Part shown: positions 34,210 through 49,200 of the stretch, piece by piece
How the letters are laid out: each line of letters opens with the position of its first letter
Position numbering within the stretch: the first letter of the stretch is position 1
Assembly: GCA_963402885.1 (NCBI GenBank)
Contig: OY727093.1
Location: 6,087,501-6,151,500 of the forward strand
Direction: 5' to 3'
Length of the DNA: 64,000 nucleotides
DNA from: Antedon bifida
Taxonomy: Eukaryota > Echinodermata > Crinoidea > Comatulida > Antedonidae
The notes under the pieces: model-generated
The model's database searches: none
Told to the model about the DNA's origin: nothing
What the model saw: the letters and a program-made list of their open reading frames with translations, nothing else
Translations under genes and position numbers: made by a program

Positions 34210-37200
34210 ATGGCAGATGGAACAGAATCTCCTGAATATGACCCTACAATATCTGTGGGTAGTGCAACCGTTCCCGTTACAACCGATGTCGATGAGCTAT
34301 CTAAAATTGCAGCCAAGGTATTTATATATATCTATGTGTAATTTAAATGATGAAACCTCTTTATAATATGTAGTATTTTAGATTTAATTGTCCCTTAGCT
34401 AGGCTCCCTCTATTCTTTCGTCATAACCAGCAGCAACAGTGTTCGACCGTCAGCGGCGCCATGAACTCATTACTAATGACATTAGCCCTGGCTGGTTGCA
34501 GTCATATAGACATAGGCCTAGGCCAGACTGAGACAATCCTTTCAGTATTCTAAGTGCATAGAGACTATAGGCCTATGCTAGTCCTATTTAAAAAAGTTTT
34601 TTTTTTAAATTACAATAATGATATTTCAATTTTTGACATTCATGAATCATCATTTTTTAATTCATTAAAACAAACTCAAGCGGAATGACGGCTTTTTTAG
34701 ATATTACTAGAAAAATAATAATGCGAGTTCCAGATCGATCTGAAACTATCTAAACTTAAAACTCACCTATCATTGTCAGAGTTTTATAGACCGTACTGGT
34801 TCTAGTGTAGCTAGTATAGTATCAAGGCAAGAAGTGGGAGTTGTAGTTTTATGTTGTAATTTGCCTGTTTTTTAAATGAATTCTTTTGTATTTCAAGAGT
34901 TTTTGCTAATTAAATGTATCCTCTGCTGTTTTTTTCCCACTCTTTAGATTCGACAAGCAAGGCCTCCCAGACCCTGTGTTTATCTCACTGTCCAGGTAGC
35001 ATTTAGCATGTTTGCTTGCAAGATTCAATTTTAATGTTATATAGACAGAAAAGACATGGTAGCTATTGATAGTCACTCAAAGAGCAAATTACATTAATAA
35101 TGGGATTAATAAATAGTGAAATTACTGAAAATAGTTTGAAAAAGTGAATTCAAATATTAGCTCAGTAATCTTTTTAAAGTTCCATATTTTTTCAAACCAT
35201 AAAATATAAAATACTGTTGTTTGCAATAAAAAAAAAAAAATCAATCAATACTATCAATACAAATCAATACTAATAAATAATAAAATAAAACAGTGGATAA
35301 TATTTGACAAAATGCAAGTTTAAAAGTATTAAGGTACCACTGACAAGCCCTAATTTAAAAACATGCAACAGGTGATTTGACATTTGCCTCCTCTATCTCT
35401 ATTCTCTTTTTTTTCCGGAGTCTAAAGCTAATGTTTTTGGTGAAAATGTAGTTAACAAAATGTTAAGGTGTTATTTATTATGTTTGAATTAGTGGCTAAC
35501 AAATCTAACTTTGACTAAAATTATTGCACTTTATTAACATTTGCATCATACGTTGACGCACATCTGGCAATAAAAAATGCAACCCTCCCTCTTTCTGTTT
35601 TAGGCAGTTTAAAAAAACATGGGACCTAGTATAAACCTGGAAAAGATATAGGAATATCCTGGACAATAAAAGCTTGTGATGTGGTTCTATTTGGATTTTG
35701 TAAACTATAGTTTCACCTCCCTGACTAAGTTAGATGCACCTCCTTGTGCCCAAATTAGCACACTCCCTGCTGAGGTGTAACTGTTATAAAGTAACTACTC
35801 TGTAAAAGTTTCTTTCAAAATTTCTGTAGATTGTCAATCTAATTCATCTTTTAAAATATGTGGATTGTATTCAATTCCAAGAAATAATTACAATTCATGT
35901 TTTCAAAAATGTTTGTCTTGTTTGTTCATCTTGAGAACTGAGTATACTGTTCCAGAAAAAAATATGCAAAGTTTTCCTTCCTATTTTTTTTATTATATTG
36001 TACTGTTACTATTAAACTGTGATTTTTATTATTTTTTAACTTACTGATTGCATGCATGAATGAATTATGTTCCAGCAATAAGTTGCGTACATATATCTGA
36101 TGATCTGTATGTATGTTTTCCTTTCTTTAATTTAGTGAATCTTTAATTTAAACAATATATTATAAATATATTTGTACATATTTATTTATCATCGTCTTTT
36201 TGGAAGTCATTTAATTTCTTTTTTACTTTTCTTTACTTTGTAAGAATTAAGATATGTATTAATATTTAATAATCATTTTTTATTTCTTTTCATTGAGTCA
36301 TCATCTCACAAGTTGAGATTAACAACATTTATTGTAGTTTTTGTTTTTGGTTGTTTTGACAGTTACAGTAGTGTTTGCATGTTTAATATTAAATTGTGTC
36401 AGTGATTTGTATTGTGATATTGTTGTAGGGAGTGTGCTGGGGTTTTTAACAATTTACTATTCAATGTGCCAGTATAAGAAATGAAATATGCTCAGTAAGA
36501 CACATCAAACTTCATTTATTTCACTAAGCAGTACAGTTACATAAATGCTGTCAGTTTAAAACCAAACAAAAAAATCACAGACTGTATATAATTTCTAAGC
36601 ATGGAATATATACTCAATAAGAAGAGCTGCTAGTTAATGAAGTTAAACAAGTACACTTGCATAAATTCTGCAGTATAAACCGAACAAAAAAAAATCACAG
36701 ACTGTATAATTTATAAGCATGGAATAATATGCTCCATAAGAAGAGCTGCTAGTTAGTGAAGTTAAGCAAATACAGTTGCATAAATTCTGCAGTATAAGCC
36801 GAACAAAAAAAAATCACAGACTGTATAATTTCTAAGCATGGAATAAATGCTCAAAAGGAAGAGCTGCTAGTTTATGTTCAGATGCACAAACACGCTGCAC
36901 ATAACCTGGAACTTGAATTTAGAATACCAAATTCATTTATAAATATTGATTTGCACCTGAGTGAAAGCCCAGATTGTTTTCCAAGAATACCACTAAAATA
37001 GTAATTATATTCTGTATATGGTCAACAGATCTAAATCAGATTACTGAAATAGGCTCTGGTGCCTGGATCACAAGTCAAGAAACTATGCAGTATGAAAACC
37101 TTTAAGAAAGAGAAATAGCACACAATTTTCAAGCTAATGAGACTGCTTGATTTAGTATACTGTAATCATATTCATCGACAGATAAACCAAATCAAGACAC

Positions 37201-40200
37201 TGTTCCACCCCAGTCAGTCTTTGTGATCCACTACCATCACATTTTAATAATAATTTGCATATTAATTAATATTGATTTAAATAGATGTATGCTGTTAAAT
37301 TACAGACTGCTTTGTGTATACCAATGCTGGTATAAATACACCTGAGGATAAACTGTTGGTTTAGCAGGGTGTTGTAGTAAAGAACAAGCTATTTAAAGCT
37401 TGTTTCCGTCTGATAGTTTCTGTTGTGAATGGGTGAGTGGATACCAATGACAGGCTTTGGTGATTTCTTGCAGGATGGCACTCTTTTGGAAGCCATGGAG
37501 ATAAACGTTATCGAGCAGGAAAAGCGTACAACTCAAACGTCTATGGGCTTGAAAGATGTCTACACGGTGTACCTAGTAGAAACCAGGTAAGTAAAGTATT
37601 GGGTTTATTTGCGTTTCTAGATGATATCCTGTAATCTTTAACAATACAATTCTAGGATTCTATCTGAATTAAACATCCATCTTTGGTGGTGTGTGTCAAT
37701 GTCCTATATTCTCCTCATCAGTTGCATTAAGCAGGGAAGGGTGAGATTTCTTTCCTGCATTAAGTATAGTAAACAGTATGTATACAATGATTAATATTAA
37801 TATTAAAACGTTTTTTAAGGTTTTTTCTTTAGTTGTTGTGCAGTATTTTACTTGCCTTTATCACATTTAACTTGTCCCAACAAAATGTTGTGTATAGAAT
37901 TGGGTCGTGATTCTATCATTATTTTGATCATTTTTCATGGCACTAGTTAGTACTGTATCTTTCACACAAATATTTGACTTGCCCTTGTCTGGCGACTGTT
38001 TTAATGTGTGCAGTTCTTAGCATAGTGACTACTGCCAGTTTGTCTAACTGAAGTAGATAAACTAAGTTGGTATGTTTTACGAATGAAATAAGTAATAAGT
38101 AAATTGTCTCTTAAATAAAATAGTTATTGCACAATTAATTTCGAACATAAACCTACTAGTTTATGCTGTACACAAAAATATTTTATATAAAAATTAATAA
38201 AACTAATTTTAGTATAATTATACTTTCATTGTTTATAATAATTAACGTCTTTGTTTTGTAGTGTGATTATACATTAAAACTAATTGTTTTTAGATTATCG
38301 TGGAGGAAGAAACCGCATACAAGTACCAATACCACAATTTCCTTTGTATTTGATTAATTCTAGGCCTGTACTATACTTTATTGGACCTTCCCACATCCTA
38401 TGCATCCCTTATCTCTTTCAACTTGTGTTTTGATTTGACCGTCAATGGTGGGTGATATCGTGGAGTATTATTCTTATTTTTTACTCCATCGTTTGATATA
38501 GTAGGCTTTTTCAAATCAGACATTATCAATATCCAATCCATTCTAACAGGGGTTCATTAAAAACAATGTTTATTTATACTAATAACCTACTTCTAAACAG
38601 GTGTTCCTCATAGTGTCATTTAGCTAAAGTAACATTGGAGACAATCGTCTGTAGTGGCTTGTTCGAATACCACAGTAGTTTGCGTAGAATGTTTGTTTGA
38701 TAATATTCATTCTCAATATTCCATCTACGGACCCATGGGGCAGCCACGGTGCAGCGCCAAACATGAATATTTATGGGCCGAGATGGACCAGTGCACAAGG
38801 GTATAACACCATTGACTCTTCTGAAAGATGCCCTGGGTTCTTAAAAGTCCACAGAATCCAGATCTGTACATAATTTCTATGTATATTTTATATGAAAATG
38901 ACAATAAATGGAAGTAATTTTTCGCTGATGAATGAATGAACCTTCAGAAGCATGTCTGAATTTCATAGTAAAGCCAGATTGTGAATTTATTTCCTGCCTA
39001 TTAACTGCCCAAATGTAAACAAAACCTGATTGCATACATGGTGTTTATAAATTATCAAAGGCAGCCTTTTTCGGGCTACATCAACGTCATTATTTGACTG
39101 TATTTTCTTTCATTAGACAGTGTTTTTTTAAGCTGTACTCTGATCAGACTTGATTCTATGCACTGTACTTTCAATTTCAAATTTGATCATGTTCTAGTAC
39201 CGTTGTTAAAAACATGTCAATCAATCAGAAACATGATGTCTGCCTAAAGTCTAATAACTAGGTCGTTTCCAAGTAAAATTTAAATGTTAACTACAAGTGC
39301 TTTAAATGTATAGTAATGTTGGAGAGATTTATACAAAATAATGTTCTACTCCGTGGCCAAAATCGGAGACTTTGGGCCTTTTTTGATTGGCTGAAGCAGT
39401 GGATTAATTAATTAATAGAAAAGTAGGTATGTTATAAAACAAATAATGACTGTTTTGTATTTGTTGAATAGGGAGAATATTTTCATTCGATGAAAGCCTT
39501 ACAGTACTTTTTATTTTGTTATAATTTCATATTGTTACTGTTCTATTTAACTTTTTTACGTGTTGTGATATGATGTGCCTATATATGGACATGATGACGT
39601 CATATCACTACCATATTTGGGTATATCACTACCATAATTTTGTACATTTGTACACTTTTTTTGTCAAACTAGTTTGATAGTGCAGACAGAGCTTTAGCTT
39701 TGTAAAACAGAACAAGTCAGTCCTAGATCCATTCAACTTAACATTATTTTTTTGTATTGGTTAATAATACCACTGTACGGTTTCTTTAATTTTTTGACAC
39801 AGAACCAAAGATGGAGCAAATAAAGCATTGGGAGAAGAATCAACGTCCCTATGGCGGCGATACAGTGAGTTTGAGCTACTGAGGAACTACCTTCTTGTCA
39901 CATACTCTCATGTTGTTATCCCACCACTGCCAGAAAAGCGGGTAAGTGTCTTAAAAATGAATATAACATGATTTCCTTGTTTATATATTTATAGCATTAG
40001 GAAAATCACAATGGTGCAATATTGTGAATTTGTTTTACCTCGAAACTGGTATTGATAGTTTATTCAATAGAACCAGTTCAATTGTGTTATGAAAATATAT
40101 ATATTTTACTCACAACACTGTTAGGCACAAGTGCAACAACTACGATAACTGACAAATGTTGGTTCTGTTTTCAGTGAGTTGACCTTATACTCCCAAGGTT

Positions 40201-43200
40201 GAGTTGAGGTAAAATTGAGGCTACTGTTGCATTGCAACTGAAAATATACTTCCCTGAAACTGGTTTAAAAACCGTTCTTGGTGATTCAAATCAGAATTAA
40301 ATAAAAACCATTTTATTTTTGTGTTTTTTTTTTGTGTGGACCTATTTCTTATAAATAAGTGTGTGTAAAACAGTATTCTCTTAGTCAATAGAAACGGGCA
40401 CTAAAATCCAGTTATATACAACTGTTATCGAAAGACATTTTTTCTTGCGAATTATTTAATTGAAATACAATGGCACACCTAATAAGGACCTCGTTTCTGT
40501 AGCCCGAATGAACAAACACGTTTAACTGGGTCTTTATATTTAAAGGACACCATATTGCAGCGAGCCTGTCAAAAATAGTTTAACATTTTCAATAATCATA
40601 TTTGACCTTCATTGTCTCAATTTTGTGTGCTGAAAACGACAGTAGACAACGTTTCAAAAAAAGACAGGATCAATCGTGGAAATCTTTATATAACTTTTAC
40701 AGGTGTAGAATTAGAATGGTGACAACATGCGATCTTTATCTCGTTGCTCAGATTTCAAAATGTAGGTTTCCAGATGACGGAAATCTATTCCATTTTTTTT
40801 AGAATGTCTTGATGATCATCATCAATCGCAACTTAAAATCTCCTTAACATTTATAGACAATTATAATATAAAAGCTTCAAAAATTGCTTTTGTAGTTATT
40901 TGTTGTTTTGTACAAGTTAGTTTGATATTGATATAAAGTTTGTGGTGTACACTACGTATATTAGTTATGAAAAGAACTTTTGAGTTTCTTGATGCTTAGT
41001 TTGATAGTATCTTGGTGGTAAAGATGTTTGGCTACCTGATTCCTTTGGTTCAGAGATGTGAGGATTAACTTTGTTTGTGTTTGTCATGAATGAATTGTCA
41101 CTTGAACAAATTGTTTCGTGAATGAATTGTCACCTGTACAGTATATCAGGACAGTGATTAGTACTAGGCAATGTACCTAAATAAAATAAGAAACACAAAA
41201 TACTATAGAATCATGTTATTTACTTAACAAGGACTGATGTCGGCCTTAAAGAACCACTGTCATTTAAAACTGATTTTAGAATAGTGTACAGCTGTATTTG
41301 TTATAAAGAGTACAGCATAACATAGGATATATTGTATTTAGAAGCATTTAATTCTTAACTCTTTGGATTACATGTTGATAAACAAATGATGGTATTATTC
41401 AATTTGTTATAAACATTTAAGTACAATTCATAGCTTGGCAGCTAAACATTGCCACATTTTTAACTCATTGGCATATTAAGCCTGTTTTCCACTAGGCGAA
41501 TATATTTGTGCGAATCAAAAATCGTGATTTTTGATTGGCTTGCAGTTTTTCACATTACAAAAAGTAGGTGAAAATAATAATACGCATGTGCACTAGTCAA
41601 CATTTTTCATTCGCGCGAATAATTTCATGTTTTAAGCTTTGCTGTCAAGTGTGAGAAAGAAACTAAAACATGTTTTTTACATTTTCTTGTTTTTATAGTA
41701 GTTTTCTAGTTTATTATAATAAGCAAACGAATCAATTTCAACATTTTAAACAATTCTGTCACTTTTGTCGTGTATTTCAAGTCTAGTTTTTCAGTTTACA
41801 GTATAGTGTGATTTTGGGCAATGTCGAGATGTTATTGATTATAAACCGTCGTATTTAAGTATATAATACAATTATAATATCCAACCGAAGCATGGTGTCT
41901 AGACTAAAACAAAATGAGTAAGAGATGCTGTCTAAAATGTTTAAAATAATTTTGAATGTCAAAAACTGAAGCCTGTATTCTGCTTGGAAGAATGTTTCTT
42001 TTTTACAAAACAAGTAGGCCTATGACAAAATAGCAGTTAATGTTTTCCGACACTTTTTTTTGGTTAGTTACTTTGGGAATTTTCTTGCGATTTCTAATAA
42101 ATGTATTTAAGAGATCTGTCTCTATGCGTCTATCTGAAAAAGGGAAACTAAAAATGGACTTTTAAATGTCAAACTCGCCACTAATTAATAACTTATGCTA
42201 CGCCAGAGAGATTAGACGTACAGTAGTTTTGTGATTGTGGTTGAGAAAGTGATTTTTTACGTCATAAACTTGACCAATTGTGGCAGGAAAAGGTCACTAT
42301 GAATAATTTAGCACAGTTTTTCTAATGGTCAGAAACATATTGAGCAAGAAATTTCCTTTTGTGTATGAATGGCAACATTGTCATTAATGTTGTATTCATA
42401 ATTAATGTTTCAATCAACCTCCAATTCTGTGTAGTCTGAATATTAATATTGTTTTCTTCAAAATGTTATACAAATCTACCTCCACCCGAACTGAACAGAG
42501 ATCATGCCACTATAATTTGTTAACAAAATCTTGGAGTTTGCAAACACGGGTTGCTTTAGTAAACCTACTGGGCAGACAGTAAACTGTACAGTAGTAGCCA
42601 TGCCTTATAATTAATGGGATACTTTGTTGAAAATATCTCTTTAGGGGTTCTAAAGCTTTGTCTACACTATCAAACTATAAAGTTTGACAAAAAAGTGTGA
42701 TGTGCCCAAATACTGTATATGTTATTGTTAGTGATATGCCCAATTATAGTAGTGATACGACATCATCATGTCCTTATAATGGGCACATCACATAAAGTTT
42801 GATAATGTAGACAGAGCTTTATGTAATAAAAGACAAGGATGTACACAAGCTACAGTTTAAATGACCAAACTTGTTGCTTACATTACAGTGTATGTGGCAC
42901 TTCAAAGAAAAAAACAATATACAGTATATAATTTAGAGGAATGATCTAGCGGATGTCAACAGCCAATTCATTCTGTTTTGGTTTCGTACAAGTATAAAAT
43001 GCCCCACCACTGAAACATGACTATATTGTGTTTAAGAATAGTAATAAATTGTCCTGTTTTATAATTCGGAAAAGGATTGTTCCTGAAACTCTTCCTGTTG
43101 ACGACATACAGCGCACACCCATCCTTTATATTTGTTGTTCATTGTGAAATACTTTGATATAGGGTTTTGTATTACATCAATTAAATTGTCAAAAACATCC

Positions 43201-46200
43201 GTCATTTATACTTTATTAGTTCTTTATGTTTCATTATTGTAATGTTGTTTACATTATTATCCATTTAATTGGGTCATGAAAACTATCACTTGTATTTTAC
43301 TACACTACGATAAAAAGTCTATTCTGGTCTGGTACTTTTTTTTTTTATATAGATTATATATTCAACATTTATTAGTTTCTATCAATGGTAAAGCAATACA
43401 ATAAAAATAGTGGTAATTTATAATAAAGACAATACAAAAATACCATTAATAGAGGATCATGCAAGAAGAGATTTCTTGTCACGCAAGACCCATGAAAAGA
43501 AAAAGATACATTTGTACAGTATATAATTATATATGTAAAATAAAAATTCATGACAAAAAACAGTTTGAAAGTCTAGTTTGAGTACAATGATAATAAATGA
43601 TGATAGGCCAAACAAGCTTAACCTTCCCCCCCCCCCCCTAAATTTTAACAGCCATGTCTTTTTAAAAATAAAATAATGTGTAATAATGTAATATTTTTAT
43701 TTTTTTTCAACCCGACTGATTGTTTTTATCATATATGAAATATTTAGGGGCCCCATCCCGCCTAATCTATAATGCTGGATCCACCCCTGATATCCAAAAC
43801 ATTTTTTTTTTATTATTATATCATTTCAGGCAACAATTATGTGGCAACAGTTATCAACAGTTGATAACTTTGATAGTGAATTTATTGAACGGCGACGGAC
43901 TGGTCTTGAGGGGTTCCTGCGGCGGGTTGCTAACCACCATAAGCTGTGTCAAGACAAGATATTTCATGGTTTCTTGCAAGATGAAAACGGTTGGAAAGCT
44001 TCAGTGAATGCAACTGGATTCCAGGCTAAGGTTTGATTTTATTTATTATTTTCTATTATTAGATTATTTTCTTCTATTAAAATTGTTAATCCTGTACCAT
44101 GGCAATCTAACAACAAGATGCTGAGCTCCAGAGATCAAAAGTTTTTTCTGTGGCTGCGACACGATCAGTTCCACACCCCTTAACATATACCGCGCACTGT
44201 GGAAATATGTACAGTACATAGTACAGTACTGTGGTATTTGTCGCAGCCAGACATAAGATCAAAGGACGGGTTCCTATCTTGGCAAGGCAAGCTCAGTGTC
44301 CCTGTTGTTAGATTACCTTGCCTGTACCCACTCATTGTTGTGTATTGCCAATTGTAAATAATATCATCAATGTAATTTAAAAAGCTCTGTTCAACTTTAA
44401 TCGAAATATTTGTTTGTTTTATGATTACAATAATATAAACAGATAAAATAATTATATAAAGATGCTATGATATGCAGTTTATATTAACTCGATATATACT
44501 GTAAGCCATTCTTGAACTTACTGTGGGCTTTAAATAGCACAGTAACATGGACAATATTGAGTTACTGTAGTTTTGTTAGTCTAGACCTAGGCTTCTAAGC
44601 TAGCCCTACAGTTATTGTCATCTTTCCAATATTTGCCGTACTGTGTACAGACGTTTGAATATAGATTTTGTTGTGAACTACTCAAGCTGTTGTACAGCAA
44701 ATTTCTAGGCTGCATGAAAACAATTGTATGTCATGTAGTCGATGTTACAACACAAAATTACTGCAAATTTAGACTATTTTTTAGCAGTTAGCAGTTATTT
44801 TCAAGGCAAGTCTTCGTGAGACACAATTCCCAGGTTATTTTTTTTTTCAAGAAAAAAAAAACAGAAAAAAAAAGCCAATTCTTTTGGGACTGGGAGAATT
44901 TCTGACTAAATTGTCTGGGTGAATGTACAACTAACTCTTATCATGATGATCATCTCGTACAGTAGCTGTTCATTGTGGTTTTGTCTTTACCACAGTTGTA
45001 AACAGATTTTGATCTAACCACACACTCACACAAAATTCTTATATTTTTTACAATTCTATTTTAATTTAAACAGCACTAGTATAGTATAAGTACTAATAAT
45101 TATCAATCAGTGATTTTATTATTATAAATTGTAACAATTTGATATGGTTCTTCTGATTTCCTTGTATTAAAAGTTTGTTGGTACATATCCAAGATATTCA
45201 GATAGCTGTCATTGTCATCAGCATCGTTGCAGGTCATTACTTCAATAAGGAAATCCGTCTGGGGGGATTTTGACTGTCTAATTATTGTGACCCAATTCAC
45301 AAGGACACTTGGTGCTTTTACGTTTACAATAGACGCAAACTTGGATAGATTCAATACTGATATAAATTAGTAACATTTTAAAGCTACACTATCAAACTAG
45401 TTTGACAAAAAAAGTGTGATGTGCCCAAATATGGTAGTCATATGACATCATCGTGTCCATATATGGGCACATCACATAAAGTTTGATAATGTAGACAGAG
45501 CTTAAAGTACAGTACAGTGTTTACACTACAGCTTAATAAATTGTTTTTACTTTTAGTATTTATTCTATGTAATGGTGGATCCATATTCATAAATTCAGTA
45601 TACATGAATATAATTCATAGTAATTAAGTCCCTCCGAAGATAATTTTTGGAATTTCCTTGTTTATTAAACTGTACCCACCCAATTTTATTTTGAACCCTC
45701 AAAATAAAAGCTCTGTCTACACTATCAAACTTTATGTGACAAAAAAATGTGATGTGCCCATATATGGATATCATGTTCATTTTACTGTAATACCATATTT
45801 ATGAATATCACTATCATATTTGGGCACATCACATTTTTTTTGTCAAACTATTTTGATAGTGTAGACAGAACTTTACGATCTCAATCAATGACAACAACTG
45901 CTGTTGTGTCAAACTACTGATTTCCAATGACGCCAATTCCATTACAAGAAGAATACTACTTGCAGTTTGAACTTTACCGATTTGTTGAAGATTAGCCAAT
46001 TGTTCCATCCTGCCAAACTTTTTAAAAGATTGTAAGAAGTACATGGTTGTGATTACGAAAAACTTCAGTGTGCTTTCAGATGCAGACTACAAGGGACAGT
46101 GCATTAGTCTCTGATGTTGACAACAGGCCATGGAATAGAGCCATGACCATTGGCAATCATTCACAAAATTTGTTGCAATTTTTTCTTGTCAGACTGGAGG

Positions 46201-49200
46201 TGTAGTAAACAACATCATGGTTGATTAGAAGTGGGTCATTTTGCGACCTACTACAGCTAATTGCCAATTTGGACGTTGGCCCAAATCTTCTTTCAGACAT
46301 ACAGTCCCTAGTATGCCAAAGAGTAGTGCCAAAGTTATTAATAAACCCCGCTAGCTCAGCTTAATTATAGTAGATGACATTTTTTTCCTCTCACCATGAA
46401 AACAAAAAATGTAAAAGTGCATTATGTTAAAATTGTGGGTTTAAATATTTCAATAAGGATATTTGTAACCACATGAATTGTTAACATGTAATGCTATAGT
46501 TTGGTGGTTAACATCCTGGTCCAGTGTTCAATCCTGACCTAGTGCCAGGGTTGTAGCTCACGACTGTCATACTCCATACTAGCTTAAGCCTCAAACAGGC
46601 CTGACTTCAAAGACACTTTTTAGTTTATAAGCATAGTTTATCCAATTGTTGAACTAAACTGTTAAGTACTAATTTATTGAAATGAATTGAATGCCATTAC
46701 TTTTTATAGACCTATTAACTGTAATCTGTATTATTTTTACGAATGCAATAAATAATTTAAACAATTGGTGAACAAAACTGTTAAGTACTAATTAATTGAA
46801 ATGACTTTTTATAGACCTGTAACTGTAATCTGTATTATTTTTACGAATCCAATAAATAGTTTAAAATAGTATGAAAGGAAGTTAATTTTCCACATTAGCA
46901 AATTGTGATGATTACACATAAACGAAAATTGACACCACAATATTTTTATTTTCGATAAAATAGATGAAAATCTTACCAGGATCTGTTAACGTGAACAAGG
47001 TACCAAGTGTTTATTGAGTGTTTGTTTGTGTTGATATTTAGTGAGCTTTGAATTTTGAGACTGAGTACATTACATTAGTTTCCTATTTGTCATGCAACAG
47101 TAGTTTTAGAAACCTCACAAAACAAGAGTATGTGACGTCATTTCTCTTCCGATGATGTTGAGTATTTTTTCCAATGATTTCCGCACTTCAAAACTAAGTG
47201 ACAAAATTGCATTATATATAGTCTCAAAATTGAAAACTCCCTAATCTAGCTGTTGTATTGTGAGCATTGTGTTATCACCAAACACTACACTACTGTAGGC
47301 TACAATGTCAATGGTGGTAAATCCAGTCTATGAATAGAGTTGTGGAGAGAAAATGATGGTTGAGATGATGCCAGCATTCGTCAAAACCAGTCACTGACTG
47401 ACATTGCCAGTGTTCATCACCACACGCCACTGACTGACATTGCCAGTGTTCATCACCACACGCCACTGACTGACATTGCCAGTGTTCATCACCACCCGCC
47501 ACTGACTGACATTGCCAGCGTTTGTCACCACCCGCCACTGACTGACATTGCCATTTTTTGTCACCACCCGCCACTGACTGACATTGCCAGCGTTTGTCAC
47601 CACCCGCCACTGACTGACATTGCCAGCGTTTGTCACCATCCGCCACTGACTGACATTGCCAGCGTTTGTCACCATCCGCCACTGACTGACATTGCCAGCG
47701 TTTGTCACCATCCGCCACTGACTGACATTGCCAGCGTTTGTCACCACCCGCCACTGACTGACATTGCCAGCGTTTGTCACCACCCGCCACTGACTGACAT
47801 TGCCAGCGTTTGTCACCATCCGCCACTGACTGACATTGCCAGCGTTTGTCACCACCCGCCACTGACTGACATTGCCAGCGTTTGTCACCACCCGCCACTG
47901 ACTGACATTGCCAGCGTTTGTCACCATCCGCCACTGACTGACATTGCCAGCGTTTGTCACCACCCGCCACTGACTGACATTGCCAGCGTTTGTCACCATC
48001 CGCCACTGACTGACATTGCCATTTTTTGTCACCACCCGCCACTGACTGACATTGCCAGCGTTTGTCACCATCCGCCACTGACTGACATTGCCAGCGTTTG
48101 TCACCACCCGCCACTAGCTGACATTGCCAGCGTTTGTCACCACCCGCCACTGACTGACATTGCCATTTTTTGTCACCACCCGCCACTGACTGACATTGCC
48201 ATTTTTTGTCACCACCCGCCACTGACTGACATTGCCAGCGTTTGTCACCATCCGCCACTGACTGACATTGCCAGTGTTCATCACCACACGCCACTGACTG
48301 ACATTGCCAGTGTTCATCACCACCCGCCACTGACTGACATTGCCAGCGTTTGTCACCACCCGCCACTGACTGACATTGCCATTTTTTGTCACCACCCGCC
48401 ACTGACTGACATTGCCAGCGTTTGTCACCACCCGCCACTGACTGACATTGCCAGCGTTTGTCACCACCCGCCACTGACTGACATTGCCATTGTTTGTCAC
48501 CACCCGCCACTGACTGACATTGCCATTTTTTGTCACCACCCGCCACTGACTGACATTGCCAGCGTTTGTCACCACCCGCCACTGACTGACATTGCCAGCG
48601 TTTGTCACCACCCGCCACTGACTGACATTGCCAGCGTTTGTCACCACCCGCCACTGACTGACATTGCCATTGTTTGTCACCACCCGCCACTGACTGACAT
48701 TGCCATTTTTTGTCACCACCCGCCACTGACTGACATTGCCATTTTTTGTCACCACCCGCCACTGACTGACATTGCCAGCGTTTGTCACCATCCGCCACTG
48801 ACTGACATTGCCAGTGTTCATCACCACACGCCACTGACTGACATTGCCAGTGTTCATCACCACCCGCCACTGACTGACATTGCCAGCGTTTGTCACCACC
48901 CGCCACTGACTGACATTGCCATTTTTTGTCACCACCCGCCACTGACTGACATTGCCAGCGTTTGTCACCACCCGCCACTAGCTGACATTGCCAGCGTTTG
49001 TCACCACCCGCCACTGACTGACATTGCCATTGTTTGTCACCACCCGCCACTGACTGACATTGCCATTGTTTGTCACCATCCGCCACTGACTGACATTGCC
49101 AGCGTTTGTCACCACCCGCCACTGACTGACATTGCCAGCGTTTGTCACCATCCGCCACTGACTGACATTGCCAGTGTTCATCACCACCCGCCACTGACTG

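Noticed and set aside
43627-43640. Poly-C run as a structural signal
   Set aside because: A single homopolymer of about 14 bases in an intron. It may be a simple repeat or sequencing artefact.
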